DNA from: Novipirellula galeiformis
GTDB lineage: Bacteria; Planctomycetota; Planctomycetia; Pirellulales; Pirellulaceae
Reading direction: 5' to 3'
Assembly (NCBI RefSeq): GCF_007860095.1
Contig: NZ_SJPT01000007.1
Location: 1 to 64,000, forward strand
DNA length: 64,000 nt
The notes under the pieces were generated by a model. That model ran no database searches and was not told the DNA's origin. It saw nothing but the letters and a program-made list of their open reading frames with translations. Shown here one piece after another: positions 29,242-38,413 of the stretch; position 1 is the first letter of the stretch; each line of letters opens with the position of its first letter. The position numbers and the translations under genes were made by a program.

Positions 29242-30324
29242 CTATCGCGGTTTCCGTTTGGTTAGCTTCCGGCTTGCGGATTTCTTAGGTGCGGAGGCCT
29301 TTTCATCGACGTTGGACGCGGATTTCTTGGTCGATTTTTCTTTTGAATCTTTGCCCGTCGCCTTTTTCTTTGTTTCGGAGCGAGGCTCTGCAGCCGCCTC
29401 AGCGGGCTTCGATACTATCTTTTTTTTTGACGTCGACTTTTTGGTTTTAGCGGGCTCGGCAACCACCTCCGCAGCCTTGCTCGACTTTTTGGGCTTGGCG
29501 GCCGGCTCGGTGGTTTTCTTGTCGGCGGACTTTTTCGTCACAGCCACCGCTTCCGCTGCCTCTTCATCGCCTTCTTCTTCGGCCGCGTGCGCGGCAGCCG
29601 CCTTGCGATTAGCAACGCGGATTTTGGCCGCTTTCAAGCCCGTTTGCCATTCATCCAACCGCTTGCTTGACCCCTTGGCGACATCGTCCACCAAGGCGCG
29701 AGACTTCTTGTCCTTGGCATTGTTGTTCAAGGCCACAGCGGCTTGATGCAACAGGTCGGAGAACTCAATGCCCTTGCTCTTGGGAATGGCGCGTTCGAGT
29801 CCCGGGACCTTCCCAGCGGCGGCCTCGGCTTGGGAAGCAATGTCGGTGACCATCAACACGACCATCGCCGAATAATCGACTGGGATCGAGTGTCCGCCCA
29901 GTCCATGTTGGATGGTGTAGCTGAGCACGAACGGGGTCATTCCCGGCATCTTTTCGAACTTGGCGACCGCTTTGCCAAGATTTTCTTTTTTGAGATGGTC
30001 GAGATCAAACGTATAGAACTCTTCGAACACCGCTTGCAGATTTGCCTTCAAACGCGTCGCCGCTTTCGTCGCATCGGGCAAACGCGAAAGGACTTGGCTC
30101 AACTCGCTGACCGTGGTGACACGCACCTCGTTCCAGTCGAAGAAATCTTGCTCACACTTTGCCATGCCTTCATCGGCCAGCTCCGCGGAGCAGTCTTGCA
30201 ACAAGGACGCATACAAAATGTGTTCGAGCAACGGGCGAGTGGGCTGTTGCGGCGTTGGCTTGTAGTGCTTCTTTAACGCAGCGTACAGTTTCGTGATCAG
30301 GGCAGCGCGGTTAGTTGCGGACAT
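29242..30324 (-). CDS. HhH-GPD-like (endonuclease III fold) protein with lysine-rich tail
   Basis: 360 aa in two parts. Residues about 1-230 follow the all-helical HhH-GPD fold: LLEHILYASLLQDCS at the 'ILSQ' position, then a hairpin with FEKMPGMTPFVLSYTIQ and the conserved aspartate in HSIPVDYSAMVVL (family VDTHV). The endonuclease III catalytic Lys is not evident and no C-terminal 4Fe-4S cysteine loop is present. Residues about 235-360 are a Lys/Ala/Ser-rich tail of the histone H1 type (repeated KKSA, KKST and KPKKSS). It may be a DNA-binding architectural or damage-recognition protein rather than a glycosylase. Sits between rbfA and yebC on the same strand. Confidence 0.7.
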   Translation of the reverse strand: MSATNRAALITKLYAALKKHYKPTPQQPTRPLLEHILYASLLQDCSAELADEGMAKCEQDFFDWNEVRVTTVSELSQVLSRLPDATKAATRLKANLQAVFEEFYTFDLDHLKKENLGKAVAKFEKMPGMTPFVLSYTIQHGLGGHSIPVDYSAMVVLMVTDIASQAEAAAGKVPGLERAIPKSKGIEFSDLLHQAAVALNNNAKDKKSRALVDDVAKGSSKRLDEWQTGLKAAKIRVANRKAAAAHAAEEEGDEEAAEAVAVTKKSADKKTTEPAAKPKKSSKAAEVVAEPAKTKKSTSKKKIVSKPAEAAAEPRSETKKKATGKDSKEKSTKKSASNVDEKASAPKKSASRKLTKRKPR

Positions 30325-30401
30325 CTTGCGGCAATTAAGAGTTGTTGAGTGTTACGTAGTGAGGGGAGTCAACGATGACCATCCGTGGCCAACCATGGCG
30401 G

Positions 30402-30854
30402 CTATGGTTGCGAATCACTTTCGGGTGACCTCGAATCTTCCGATACCTCGGTGTTCTCTATCGGCTCAGCGATCTCGCCCGATTCCAATTCGGTGGGCAA
30501 CTCGTTTCCCGTCTTCTCTTGCTTGATCTTATTCAACAATTCGCTCACGACCAGCGCATTTTGTAGCCCCTTGTCAAGCGTAAAGGTGAGCTTGGGCGTG
30601 TAGCGTGCTTCGATTCGGTTGGCGATCTTGCTCTGCAGAAAGCCAGCCGAGTTTTGCAGTCCACGGATCGCCAACTGTTGTTGGTTTTCATTCCCCATCA
30701 CACTGACAGAGACCTTCGCTTCACGCATATCGGGCGAAACTTGCACCCCGATCACGGTCACATCCTTGATGCGAGGGTCACGCACTTCGGTCAGGATGGT
30801 CGACGCGACGACTTCGCGGATCGCTTCGGCAGCTTTAAGTAAACGACGAGACAT
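30402..30854 (-). CDS. rbfA: 30S ribosome-binding factor A
   Basis: 150 aa; a KH-like core of about 115 residues plus an acidic Ser/Glu/Pro tail. Family blocks: RRLLKAAEAIREVVASTILTE at the N-terminus, DPRIKDVTVIGVQVSPDMREAKVSVSV split over two strands, LRNSAG-like LQNSAGFLQSKIANRI, and ARYTPKLTFTLDKGLQNAL. It binds the 30S subunit during late 16S rRNA maturation. It follows infB on the same strand after 265 nt, the standard nusA-infB-rbfA order. Confidence 0.95.
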   Translation of the reverse strand: MSRRLLKAAEAIREVVASTILTEVRDPRIKDVTVIGVQVSPDMREAKVSVSVMGNENQQQLAIRGLQNSAGFLQSKIANRIEARYTPKLTFTLDKGLQNALVVSELLNKIKQEKTGNELPTELESGEIAEPIENTEVSEDSRSPESDSQP

Positions 30855-31119
30855 GGGGAACGGAATTGAGGAGTGAGAGGGTTCGGTGGAGGAACGAGAG
30901 TTTCAGGATCGCCGCAGCGACAATCGGTTGTCGCTAACACTCGGTCATGTACTCTCGCTTGGTTCGCAGCGGGCGTGAAACCCGCTCCCCGCGACAATGT
31001 TTTGTTCGCAGGCGTTACCTGAGCTTGAGTGATCGCGGGGCGAATTCAAACTCAGGCGATCACCGAACTCAGGCGAGTTCGGTGACGATGGCACGATGCC
31101 GCCGCATTCAAACTTTGGT

Positions 31120-34104
31120 TTAATCCAACGTTCGAGCGACCTCTTCAATGCGATAAGCTTCCAAAACATCATCTTGTTTGATGTCGTTGAAGCCACTCAA
31201 GCGAATACCACATTCCATGCCTCGCGGCACTTCTTTGACGTCTTCCTTGATTCGCTTGACGGTATCGAGCGGGTAGTCGCCGATCGTTCGACCGTCGCGA
31301 TTGACACGGATGCGGCAACCACGCTGGATAACCCCTTGGGCGACATAGCACCCTGCGATCGTTCCGACACGGCTGATTTGGAAGACTTGCTTGACGAGGG
31401 CACGGCCCAATTCGACAACACGTTCTTCGGGCTTCAGACGGCCTTCGATCAACGCCTTGATGTCGTCGGCGAGCTTGTAGATGACTTGGTAGCGTCGGAT
31501 TTCGATGCCACGATCATCGGCCAGCGAACGAGCCTTGTCGTCGGGGATCACGTTGAATGCCAGCACGACCGCATCGGATGCCGAAGCGAGCGTGATGTCA
31601 GCGAGCGACACACTGCCGACGCTCTTTTGCAAGATTCGCAGTTCCACTTCGGGGTGATCGAACTTGCTGAGTTCTTTTTCGATCGCCTCGAGCGAGCCCT
31701 TCACATCGGCGCGGATGATCAAGTTCAACTTGACTCGATCCTCCACTCCAATCTTGCCGCCGGCCAGCATCTCTTGGAAATTCTCGAACGAGACCTTCGT
31801 GGTGATGCCGGACAAACTTTCGCGACTGGAGGCGGACTCGCGAGTTTCTGCGATCTCTCGAGCTTGACCAATGTCTTTGAGCACGTGGAAACGATCGCCC
31901 GCTCCGGGAGCTTGGTCGAGCCCCGTGATATTGACGGGCGTACTCGGTCCGGCTTGCTTGATATTCTTGCCGGTCAACGTGTCCTTCATCGAGCGAACGC
32001 GACCGTGCGAAGGTCCACAAACCAAGATATCGCCGACTCGCAGGGTACCGTTTTGAACGACCAACTTGGCGACCACTCCGCGGTTGCCCTGTTGTTCCGA
32101 TTCAATACAGACCCCGAGTGCTTTCCGCGTAGGATTGGCTCGGTATTCCTGCATTTCCGCGATCGTCAACAACGTCTCGAGCAACTCGTCCATGCCGGTG
32201 CCCTTGGTGGCACTGGTGCGAACCACCTCGACATCACCGCCCCATTCGCTGGGGGTCAATTGATGCTCGGTCAATTGCGTGAGCACACGGGTAACGTCGA
32301 CCCCTTCGAGGTCGATTTTGTTCAAGGCCACGACGATCGGCACTCCGGCCGCCTTGGCGTGACTAATCGCTTCGGCCGTTTGCGGCATGATGCCGTCATC
32401 GGCAGCGATGACTAAAACCGCGATGTCGGTGACGTTTGCACCGCGAGCACGCATCTCGGTAAACGCCTCGTGACCGGGCGTATCGACAAAGGTAACTTTA
32501 CGTCCATCCTTGTCGACTTCGTAAGCACGAATGTGTTGCGTGATTCCGCCCGCTTCGCCTCGAGCGACGTTGATGCCGACCAAGTAGTCGAGCAAACTTG
32601 TTTTGCCGTGATCGACGTGGCCAAGGAAGGTCACGATCGGAGCGCGAGCGACCAGCGACTCTTCGGAATCTTCTTTTTCTTCAAGCTCGGTGATCAGCTC
32701 TTCTTCGAGCGTCTCGGAAGCCTTCAGTTCGATATCAAGGTCCATCTCCGCAGCGACCAACTCAGCCGTTTCAAAGTCGAGTTGAGCGTTGATATTGACC
32801 ATGATTTGCATGCCCATCAAAGTGCGAAGCACCTGTGCGACGGGAACCCCGGCGGCTTCAGAGAAGCTGCGCACGGTACAAGGCAATTCAAGCTGGATCT
32901 TTTCTTTACGCGGGGCGGCGGTATTGGTGCCTTTGCGTTTGAGCGTACGACGCCGGTAGGGTGATTCACGTCCACCCCGATCGAACGAATCATTATGTCG
33001 ACGTCGTCCCCCGCCTCCGGAAGAACCGCGAGCGCGTTCGGCGCGGGCGCTGGCCATCCCGGAAAGCCCTTTCTTGCGTGGCTTGTCCTCTTCTTCGACC
33101 GCCTTGCCACCCTTGTGACCTTTTTCGCCAGTGAAGCCACTCAGGCCGCCACTGCCGATTTTACGAGTCCCGCCACGCTTGCTATCAGCGTCATCTTGAG
33201 CGATTTGCTCGAGCGGAGCCTTCATGCCTTGCTTGTGGCCGGCGATCACATCTTTGCTGAGCTTAATGTCGGGCTTTTGCGCCTTCGGTTCGCCTGGAGC
33301 GGACTTCGGAACGGCCGCCTCGGGGGCATCGCCGAGCGCCGCCATTTTGACATTGATTCGGGGTTCGCGTCGCTTGGGCTTGGAACCTTTTTTGTCCCCG
33401 CCCCCGCTCGATGCGGGACGATCGAGGGAGCGAATCCCACCGCCGGAGGGCGAAGCCGAATCGGGGCGGACCGCGGCCACCGGGGCGCTTCGATCCACAT
33501 TTCCGGTAGGAATCGTCCGTGTACCAAAGCCGATTTTATCAGCGACCCGAGCGGCGATACCGCTGACGCCCGATTTTCGCGATGGTTTGTCTTTGGGCGT
33601 ATTTTTGGGCTTGGCTTCCGGCTCAGCAGCCTTGCGGGCCGACGCCTTCGCTGCGGCTACTTCGGCTGCAGCGGCCGCTTCGGCAGCGGCCTTCGCCGCC
33701 GCTTCAGCCGCGGTCTTTTTGCTGGTCGGGGAGTCGTCAAAGCGTGGAGAGCGAATCGGAGCGGGAGCCGCAGGCTTCGAACCGCCGACGTCCTCCGGCT
33801 TGGCCGCTTTGCTGGGCCGACCGATTTGAATCGCAACCGGCTTGCGTTTCTCGGGCACGACCGAGTCGCGAACCGCCGCAACGGGTGCCGTCGTGGAAGT
33901 GGTTGCCTTGGCTACCACGGGTGCTTTGGGGGGAGCAGCTTTTGCAGAGCCCGCGAGATGATCGCGAACCTTCTGGGTCTCTTCATCGGTCAGGCTGGCA
34001 AGCGCCGAGCCTTTGCCGGTAATACCGACTTTCCTGACGATATCGACGAGATCTTTGCTGTCTAAATTCAGTTCTTTGGCGAGCGCGTAAATGCGTGCGG
34101 GCAC
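31120..34104 (-). CDS. infB: translation initiation factor IF-2
   Basis: 994 aa. Residues 1-50 form an IF2_N helical domain ([20 protein letters not shown]). A very long low-complexity linker follows (about 51-390; Ala/Lys, Gly/Arg and Pro rich) and a second IF2_N at about 403-455. The GTPase core has G1 GHVDHGKT near 495-502, the DTPGHEAF switch, NKID, and then domains II-IV ending [16 protein letters not shown]. It delivers initiator tRNA to the ribosome. The linker is much longer than in E. coli. There is a 753-nt gap to nusA upstream. Confidence 0.97.
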   Translation of the reverse strand: MPARIYALAKELNLDSKDLVDIVRKVGITGKGSALASLTDEETQKVRDHLAGSAKAAPPKAPVVAKATTSTTAPVAAVRDSVVPEKRKPVAIQIGRPSKAAKPEDVGGSKPAAPAPIRSPRFDDSPTSKKTAAEAAAKAAAEAAAAAEVAAAKASARKAAEPEAKPKNTPKDKPSRKSGVSGIAARVADKIGFGTRTIPTGNVDRSAPVAAVRPDSASPSGGGIRSLDRPASSGGGDKKGSKPKRREPRINVKMAALGDAPEAAVPKSAPGEPKAQKPDIKLSKDVIAGHKQGMKAPLEQIAQDDADSKRGGTRKIGSGGLSGFTGEKGHKGGKAVEEEDKPRKKGLSGMASARAERARGSSGGGGRRRHNDSFDRGGRESPYRRRTLKRKGTNTAAPRKEKIQLELPCTVRSFSEAAGVPVAQVLRTLMGMQIMVNINAQLDFETAELVAAEMDLDIELKASETLEEELITELEEKEDSEESLVARAPIVTFLGHVDHGKTSLLDYLVGINVARGEAGGITQHIRAYEVDKDGRKVTFVDTPGHEAFTEMRARGANVTDIAVLVIAADDGIMPQTAEAISHAKAAGVPIVVALNKIDLEGVDVTRVLTQLTEHQLTPSEWGGDVEVVRTSATKGTGMDELLETLLTIAEMQEYRANPTRKALGVCIESEQQGNRGVVAKLVVQNGTLRVGDILVCGPSHGRVRSMKDTLTGKNIKQAGPSTPVNITGLDQAPGAGDRFHVLKDIGQAREIAETRESASSRESLSGITTKVSFENFQEMLAGGKIGVEDRVKLNLIIRADVKGSLEAIEKELSKFDHPEVELRILQKSVGSVSLADITLASASDAVVLAFNVIPDDKARSLADDRGIEIRRYQVIYKLADDIKALIEGRLKPEERVVELGRALVKQVFQISRVGTIAGCYVAQGVIQRGCRIRVNRDGRTIGDYPLDTVKRIKEDVKEVPRGMECGIRLSGFNDIKQDDVLEAYRIEEVARTLD

Positions 34105-34857
34105 GGGGTAGAAGTCCTGTCAGTTTCGTTTGGGAATCGGTACGACCAACTACGCTTTCCTTTCAACACGACGGAAAGTGTACGTTGCGGCGATCCACTG
34201 AACGCAGCAACATTTTGCGTGTCTTACTAACACGCCGCCGAATTCCCCGTGTTCTTTACACGGCGTCTGATTCGACAGTAGGTGATCAATAGAGTTTGGC
34301 GTATCACACCTGGGTTGATGGCATACCGACTCGTGCTATGTGGTTGAAGTTACATAAATGATTTCCTCCATCGCCATTATGGACTTCCACGCAGTGAATA
34401 AATCGCTGGAAGAATAATGCCGGGGAATGACTCAAGTGATGCTTGTGGGTCCGCAAGGGTCCCTGTCCGAGGTAAAGAATAGCGAAAAAAGTGTCTCAAG
34501 CAGAGTGGCACTTGACCTGATTCTTACTCAAACCGCAAAGTTTTACCTTCGCATGCCACTTTCGCAGCGTTAGGCGAGGCAGTTGACGACCGTTTTGCCT
34601 GCAAAACAGGCCTATCCGCCACTTTGGCAGCAGCAAGAGGACTCAAATGACTTTGCCGGGCAACTTTGCTTTCGTTAACAATTTGACCTTTATACTCTAT
34701 CGGCCCCCTCTTGTCGCCACCACAGCGGGGACAACCAAGCCCACCTCAACAGGGGGCGGTTCCTAACCGGGGAAGATTCCCATCAGCATCGCGGCTCTCT
34801 TCGCAGTGCTTTGCTGCGGAGAGAGAGGGAGAGGTTCGAGCGGGAAAGCCGCAGGAG
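34105..34857. other. long nusA-infB intergenic stretch
   Basis: This 753-nt region would be transcribed as spacer if nusA and infB are one operon. No coding frame is convincing; ylxR/rnpM, which usually sits here, is absent. Hairpins are present: CCGTGT-TCTTT-ACACGG at 34248-34264, and a 12-bp stem at about 34796-34826 (CTCTCTTCGCAG with CTGCGGAGAGAG) without a U-run. A separate infB promoter is plausible but was not identified. Confidence 0.45.
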
Positions 34858-36399
34858 CTAACTCGGCTTAACGGCCGACGAATCCGAGTCGGTCAAATCG
34901 CTTTTCTCAGCCGACTCGCCTTCTTCGGCCGCGGGCTCCGTAACTTCCTCAGCCGCAGGCTCGGGTACTTCTTCCGCCGCAGGCGATTCCGCGCTGACGG
35001 GCTCGGCTGGCACTCCCTCGGCTGGCACTCCCTCGGCTGGCACTCCCTCGGCTGGCACGGGCTCGGCTGGCACGGGCTCGGCTGGCACGGGCTCGGCTGG
35101 CACCCCCTCGGCTGGCACTGCCTCGGTGGGAGCATCGCCGGCCGGCGAAGGAGGCGTTGCTTCGGGTTTCGGCTCCACGATTCCAGCCGCTTCGGCTTCT
35201 CGCATCAAGCGTTCGTTTTCTTTGCGAGCGCGCCGTTCGTCCGATGCCGCTTTCTCTGCTTCTTCGGCTCGAGCCTCGGCAGTCTCGACGATGAAGTCGA
35301 CTTGCTCGGCGGTCAAGCCGCTCATTTCCATGAACAGATCGGGCTCGATCACCGACAGGTCATCGTAGGACAGATAGCCTTGCTCGACGAGCGATTGAGC
35401 AATTTCTTCGGTCACGCCATCAATCTGGCTGAACCCAGCAACGGCGCGTTCGATTTGCTCCTCGAGTTCGCCACCGGTCATGATTTCGATGTCCCACCCG
35501 CAAAGCTTGCTGGCGAGGCGAACATTTTGGCCGCGGCGACCGATCGCCAGCGACAATTGGTCTTCTTGGACCAACACGATCGCGCGCCCAATCATATCGC
35601 ACAGCAACACTTGCTCGACGGCAGCGGGTTGCAGCGAATTGGGGATCAAGACTTCCGGGTCTTCACTGTAGCGAACCACGTCAATGTGCTCGCCGGCTAG
35701 CTCTTCGCGAACCGCCTTAATCCGGCTGCCACGGAAACCGACACAAACCGCAATCGGATCGACTTGCGAGTCAACGCTACTCACCGCGACCTTGCTGCGG
35801 TAGCCTGGCTCGCGGCTGATCGATTTGATGGAGATGACTTCTTCGGAGATTTCTGGAATTTCCTGTTCAAACAAACGCTGAACTAATTGGGGGCGTGTTC
35901 GGCTGAGCACCACGCGAACGCGGTTACCCGCTGCCTTGACTTCGAAAACGACTGCGCGAACCCGCTCGCCGGCGTGCAAGGACTCGCCCGGAATTTGTTC
36001 GCTGCGTGGCAGAATGGCTTCCACATTACCGAGGTTGACGGTTGCAACGCCACCATCAGCGCGACCGATGATGCCGGCCACGATCTGGCCAACCTGCTCG
36101 CGATACTCGGCCATCAAGGAGTCGCGTTCGGCTTCCTTGACCTTTTGGATGATGACTTGCTTGGCGGTTTGGGCACCGATGCGGCCAATTTGGTCTTCGC
36201 CCAGCTCTTCGCCATCATGTTTTGCCGTGATGCGTCCGTTTTGGCGGTTCAATGTGATGGTGATGTCGGCATCTTCGCCATACTGGCGTTTCGCGGCCGT
36301 TTGCAAGGCTGCTTCAATCGCAGAAAAGACAAGCTCCGTATCGATGTTCTTTTCACGGTGAAGCGAATCAACATAGCGAAGGATGTCTTGTGGGTTCAT
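34858..36399 (-). CDS. nusA: transcription termination/antitermination factor NusA
   Basis: 513 aa. Domains in order: NusA N-terminal RNA-polymerase-binding domain (about 1-125), S1 domain (about 130-200; GQIVAGIIGRADGGVATVNL), two KH domains (about 205-345; CVGFRGSRIKAVREELAGE, SLAIGRRGQNVRLASKLCGW), a helical acidic region with GYLSYDDL, then a Pro/Ala/Glu tail (about 415-513) containing eight five-residue repeats of the type GVPAE or PVPAE. It controls pausing, termination and antitermination. Its leader carries a promoter and an intrinsic terminator, suggesting autoregulation. Confidence 0.96.
   Translation of the reverse strand: MNPQDILRYVDSLHREKNIDTELVFSAIEAALQTAAKRQYGEDADITITLNRQNGRITAKHDGEELGEDQIGRIGAQTAKQVIIQKVKEAERDSLMAEYREQVGQIVAGIIGRADGGVATVNLGNVEAILPRSEQIPGESLHAGERVRAVVFEVKAAGNRVRVVLSRTRPQLVQRLFEQEIPEISEEVISIKSISREPGYRSKVAVSSVDSQVDPIAVCVGFRGSRIKAVREELAGEHIDVVRYSEDPEVLIPNSLQPAAVEQVLLCDMIGRAIVLVQEDQLSLAIGRRGQNVRLASKLCGWDIEIMTGGELEEQIERAVAGFSQIDGVTEEIAQSLVEQGYLSYDDLSVIEPDLFMEMSGLTAEQVDFIVETAEARAEEAEKAASDERRARKENERLMREAEAAGIVEPKPEATPPSPAGDAPTEAVPAEGVPAEPVPAEPVPAEPVPAEGVPAEGVPAEGVPAEPVSAESPAAEEVPEPAAEEVTEPAAEEGESAEKSDLTDSDSSAVKPS
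35002..35121. repeat. 15-nt tandem repeat, eight copies, in nusA
   Basis: The unit CTCGGCTGGCAC plus three variable bases (TCC, GGG, CCC or TGC) on the plus strand encodes the (P/G/A)VPAE repeats of NusA. Several copies are identical, indicating recent expansion. Confidence 0.95.
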
Positions 36400-36421
36400 A
36401 ATATGGTTTCGATAAGGGCTC

Positions 36422-36456
36422 TAAAAAAACTGCCCGAACCTTTGGGGGCCCGGGCA
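36422..36456 (-). terminator. intrinsic terminator inside the nusA leader (candidate attenuator)
   Basis: On the minus strand TGCCCGGG pairs with TTCGGGCA (six Watson-Crick pairs plus two G-T) across a ten-nt loop, followed by G and seven T residues. It lies 23 nt upstream of the nusA ATG and downstream of the predicted promoter. No gene ends just upstream, so it is not a simple end-of-gene terminator. Confidence 0.75.
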
Positions 36457-36481
36457 CAGCGAATGCTCGATTGTTTGAACT

Positions 36482-36510
36482 AGGTTATCGATAGTCCTCA
36501 GAGGTGTCAA
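36482..36510 (-). promoter_or_regulatory. candidate nusA promoter
   Basis: A perfect TTGACA (-35, 36505-36510) with 17-nt spacing to TAACCT (-10, 36482-36487, three of six matches). The predicted transcript starts near 36475, about 20 nt before the terminator hairpin. Confidence 0.5.
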
Positions 36511-37075
36511 CCAAGACTGGCGACCACAAATCGGCTCGCGGCAGTGCAAAAGCGCCCCGTTTTGCCGGGTCAGCGGAGGGGGAAAAATGCCGGAGATCGC
36601 CGAGTGAAATACGTTTCCGATGCGGATGAAAAAGTGAGGCTGATCCGTTGCCAAAAAAGGGCAAGAATCGACACTCGTTAATCGTACGTTTTTTCGCTCC
36701 CGCGCTACCGCGTCCGCGTTTGCCTAGATCGCGATTAACGATCAGCCCCGTTTGAGATCAGCGAAAGCGGACTCGATGACGGTCCAAACTTCCGGCCCAG
36801 AATGCCGGCCCAGAATGCCGGTCCAAAATAGCAGCGTGTTGCGCTTCCCATGCTGTCACGTAAAGTCCGAGGTTCTTTCTCGGGGTGACGATCTCCTTGA
36901 CTCGGGCTCATTGATTCGCTGTAGCGAACACCGTTTTGCGAGCTTGGCGAGGCAATGATGTCTTGTGCGATCTGCAATCTGCACAGCGTCAACGTCAACG
37001 ATCAAACCAACGTCAACGATCAAACCAACGTCAACGAGCCAAGTCGGCACGCATGGGCAAAGGAGGCAAGCTCGA
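36511..37075. other. intergenic stretch with short tandem repeats
   Basis: No gene was recognised. A 13-nt unit (CCGGCCCAGAATG) recurs about three times at 36792-36829, and an 18-nt unit (CGTCAACGATCAAACCAA) two and a half times at 36993-37038. Confidence 0.5.
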
Positions 37076-37597
37076 TCAAGCCGAGGCGATGCTCGAAAAC
37101 AACAATACGACCAAAACGAATAATCCGAACCACGTATAGTTCTGGGGCTCAAACGATTGTGGTCGAGTCGGTTGCGTGACGCCCCTGACCTTGTCCGCCA
37201 CGCCGCGATCGTCGCATTGCGTTTGGGGAACCGCGATTTTGCAGGGAACGGAAACGTCGCTCGGAGCTGAAACCGCGTTGAAATAGGGACGCGGATGGGC
37301 CGCATCGATGACGAGGATGGAATCGCATGGGCGATGGTCCCCCATCATGGTTTCGGATTCCTGCAGGACTTCGCTGCTGGCCGCTTCCCCTTCGTTTTGC
37401 TCGCCGTTTGCTCGTTCGTCGTTGGACTCGTGCTCAGGGTTCGTGTCGCTGAAACCGATGACGCGGAAGGAGCTCTGGGTGATGTCGCGTTTCTTTTTTT
37501 CGCGGCCCGTCGCAGGCAATCCAGAAGCGGTCCGCTCTTGATCCACGATCGTGTCGGCGGCGATACGAATGGCTGGTTGCAACGTGAAAACTTTCAA
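37076..37597 (-). CDS. hypothetical protein with C-terminal membrane anchor
   Basis: 173 aa from a TTG start at 37597, supported by AGGAG eight nt upstream. No known family. The middle is hydrophilic and acidic (NPEHESNDERANGEQNEGE), with a cysteine pair region later, and the protein ends in a single hydrophobic helix (WFGLFVLVVLLFSSIA) right at the C-terminus, i.e. a tail-anchor topology. No signal peptide at the N-terminus. It stands alone between repeat-containing gaps. Confidence 0.5.
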   Translation of the reverse strand: MKVFTLQPAIRIAADTIVDQERTASGLPATGREKKKRDITQSSFRVIGFSDTNPEHESNDERANGEQNEGEAASSEVLQESETMMGDHRPCDSILVIDAAHPRPYFNAVSAPSDVSVPCKIAVPQTQCDDRGVADKVRGVTQPTRPQSFEPQNYTWFGLFVLVVLLFSSIASA

Positions 37598-38413
37598 AAC
37601 CCGAACTCCTGCGACATGATGGCAATATGGCGTGGACCGTGACTTAACGAGTTTGTTCTTTCCGTTAACGAAGGTCCGCAGCAGCGAGTCAACGCAAAAG
37701 GCAAGCCCGTCACTTTCAGTGGGAAGGGCGAGAGGTACGACGGAGTGTGATTTCCAGCTTGTTTTGTCGCGGAAAAAAAAAGTTTCCAGGATGCCAGGGG
37801 AGATGAAATCGATTTGCTCAACGTTGCGTTAACGCATCACGGGCCGATTCGCATTGGGTTCACGTGTTGACGCTTAGCATCATCGCCATCGCAGGGGAGC
37901 CGAGGGTCAGCCGCTCCGCGGAGCAACGCCGCGGAGAGGGGCTCCGCACGGCGACCGGGCGATCTACTTTGACCACTTTCGTGTCGCTCGCTTTTGAGTC
38001 TCGCACTCCCTCGCCCACGTCAACACACGCTGAAAATGGAGCCATGCGGTCCAAAATCCCAAGACACTTCCCCGATTCACGCGCGTCCAGAGGGTAAAAT
38101 AGTCTTAGGTCTTTGTGACTGAACGGTTACCTTTTAAGCAGGTAACTTTCAAGTAGGCCATCCGAGCGGGTGGGCAAACCGAGTGAGGCAAACCGAGTGA
38201 GCACGAACGCCCGAGTGCACTGACGAACCTGAATGCACTGACGTACCGGCGTCTCCCCCCATCGGGTTTTCTCACTTGCTTTGGATGCAGAACTCGATTG
38301 ATGTCTAGCCCGGTCGATGCCTACTCGAAGCGAAGGGATTGGAATCCTGGGGACGTGGTAACGGTCGGGATCGGTCGCGTCGCTCCACGAGATCGGCTTC
38401 AGCCTTGATAAGC
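37598..38413. other. intergenic stretch, no confident gene
   Basis: This 816-nt region lies between divergent genes. It contains GC-rich hairpin potential around 37915-37960, a small inverted repeat GTTACC-9 nt-GGTAAC at 38127-38147 that could be an operator, and a direct duplication of a GCAAACCGAGTGA unit near 38172-38200. None is assigned a function. Confidence 0.4.

Noticed and set aside
31096-34065. Long plus-strand open frames opposite infB
   Set aside because: They mirror the codon bias of infB; their translations show no domain, while the minus strand has the full IF-2 motif set.
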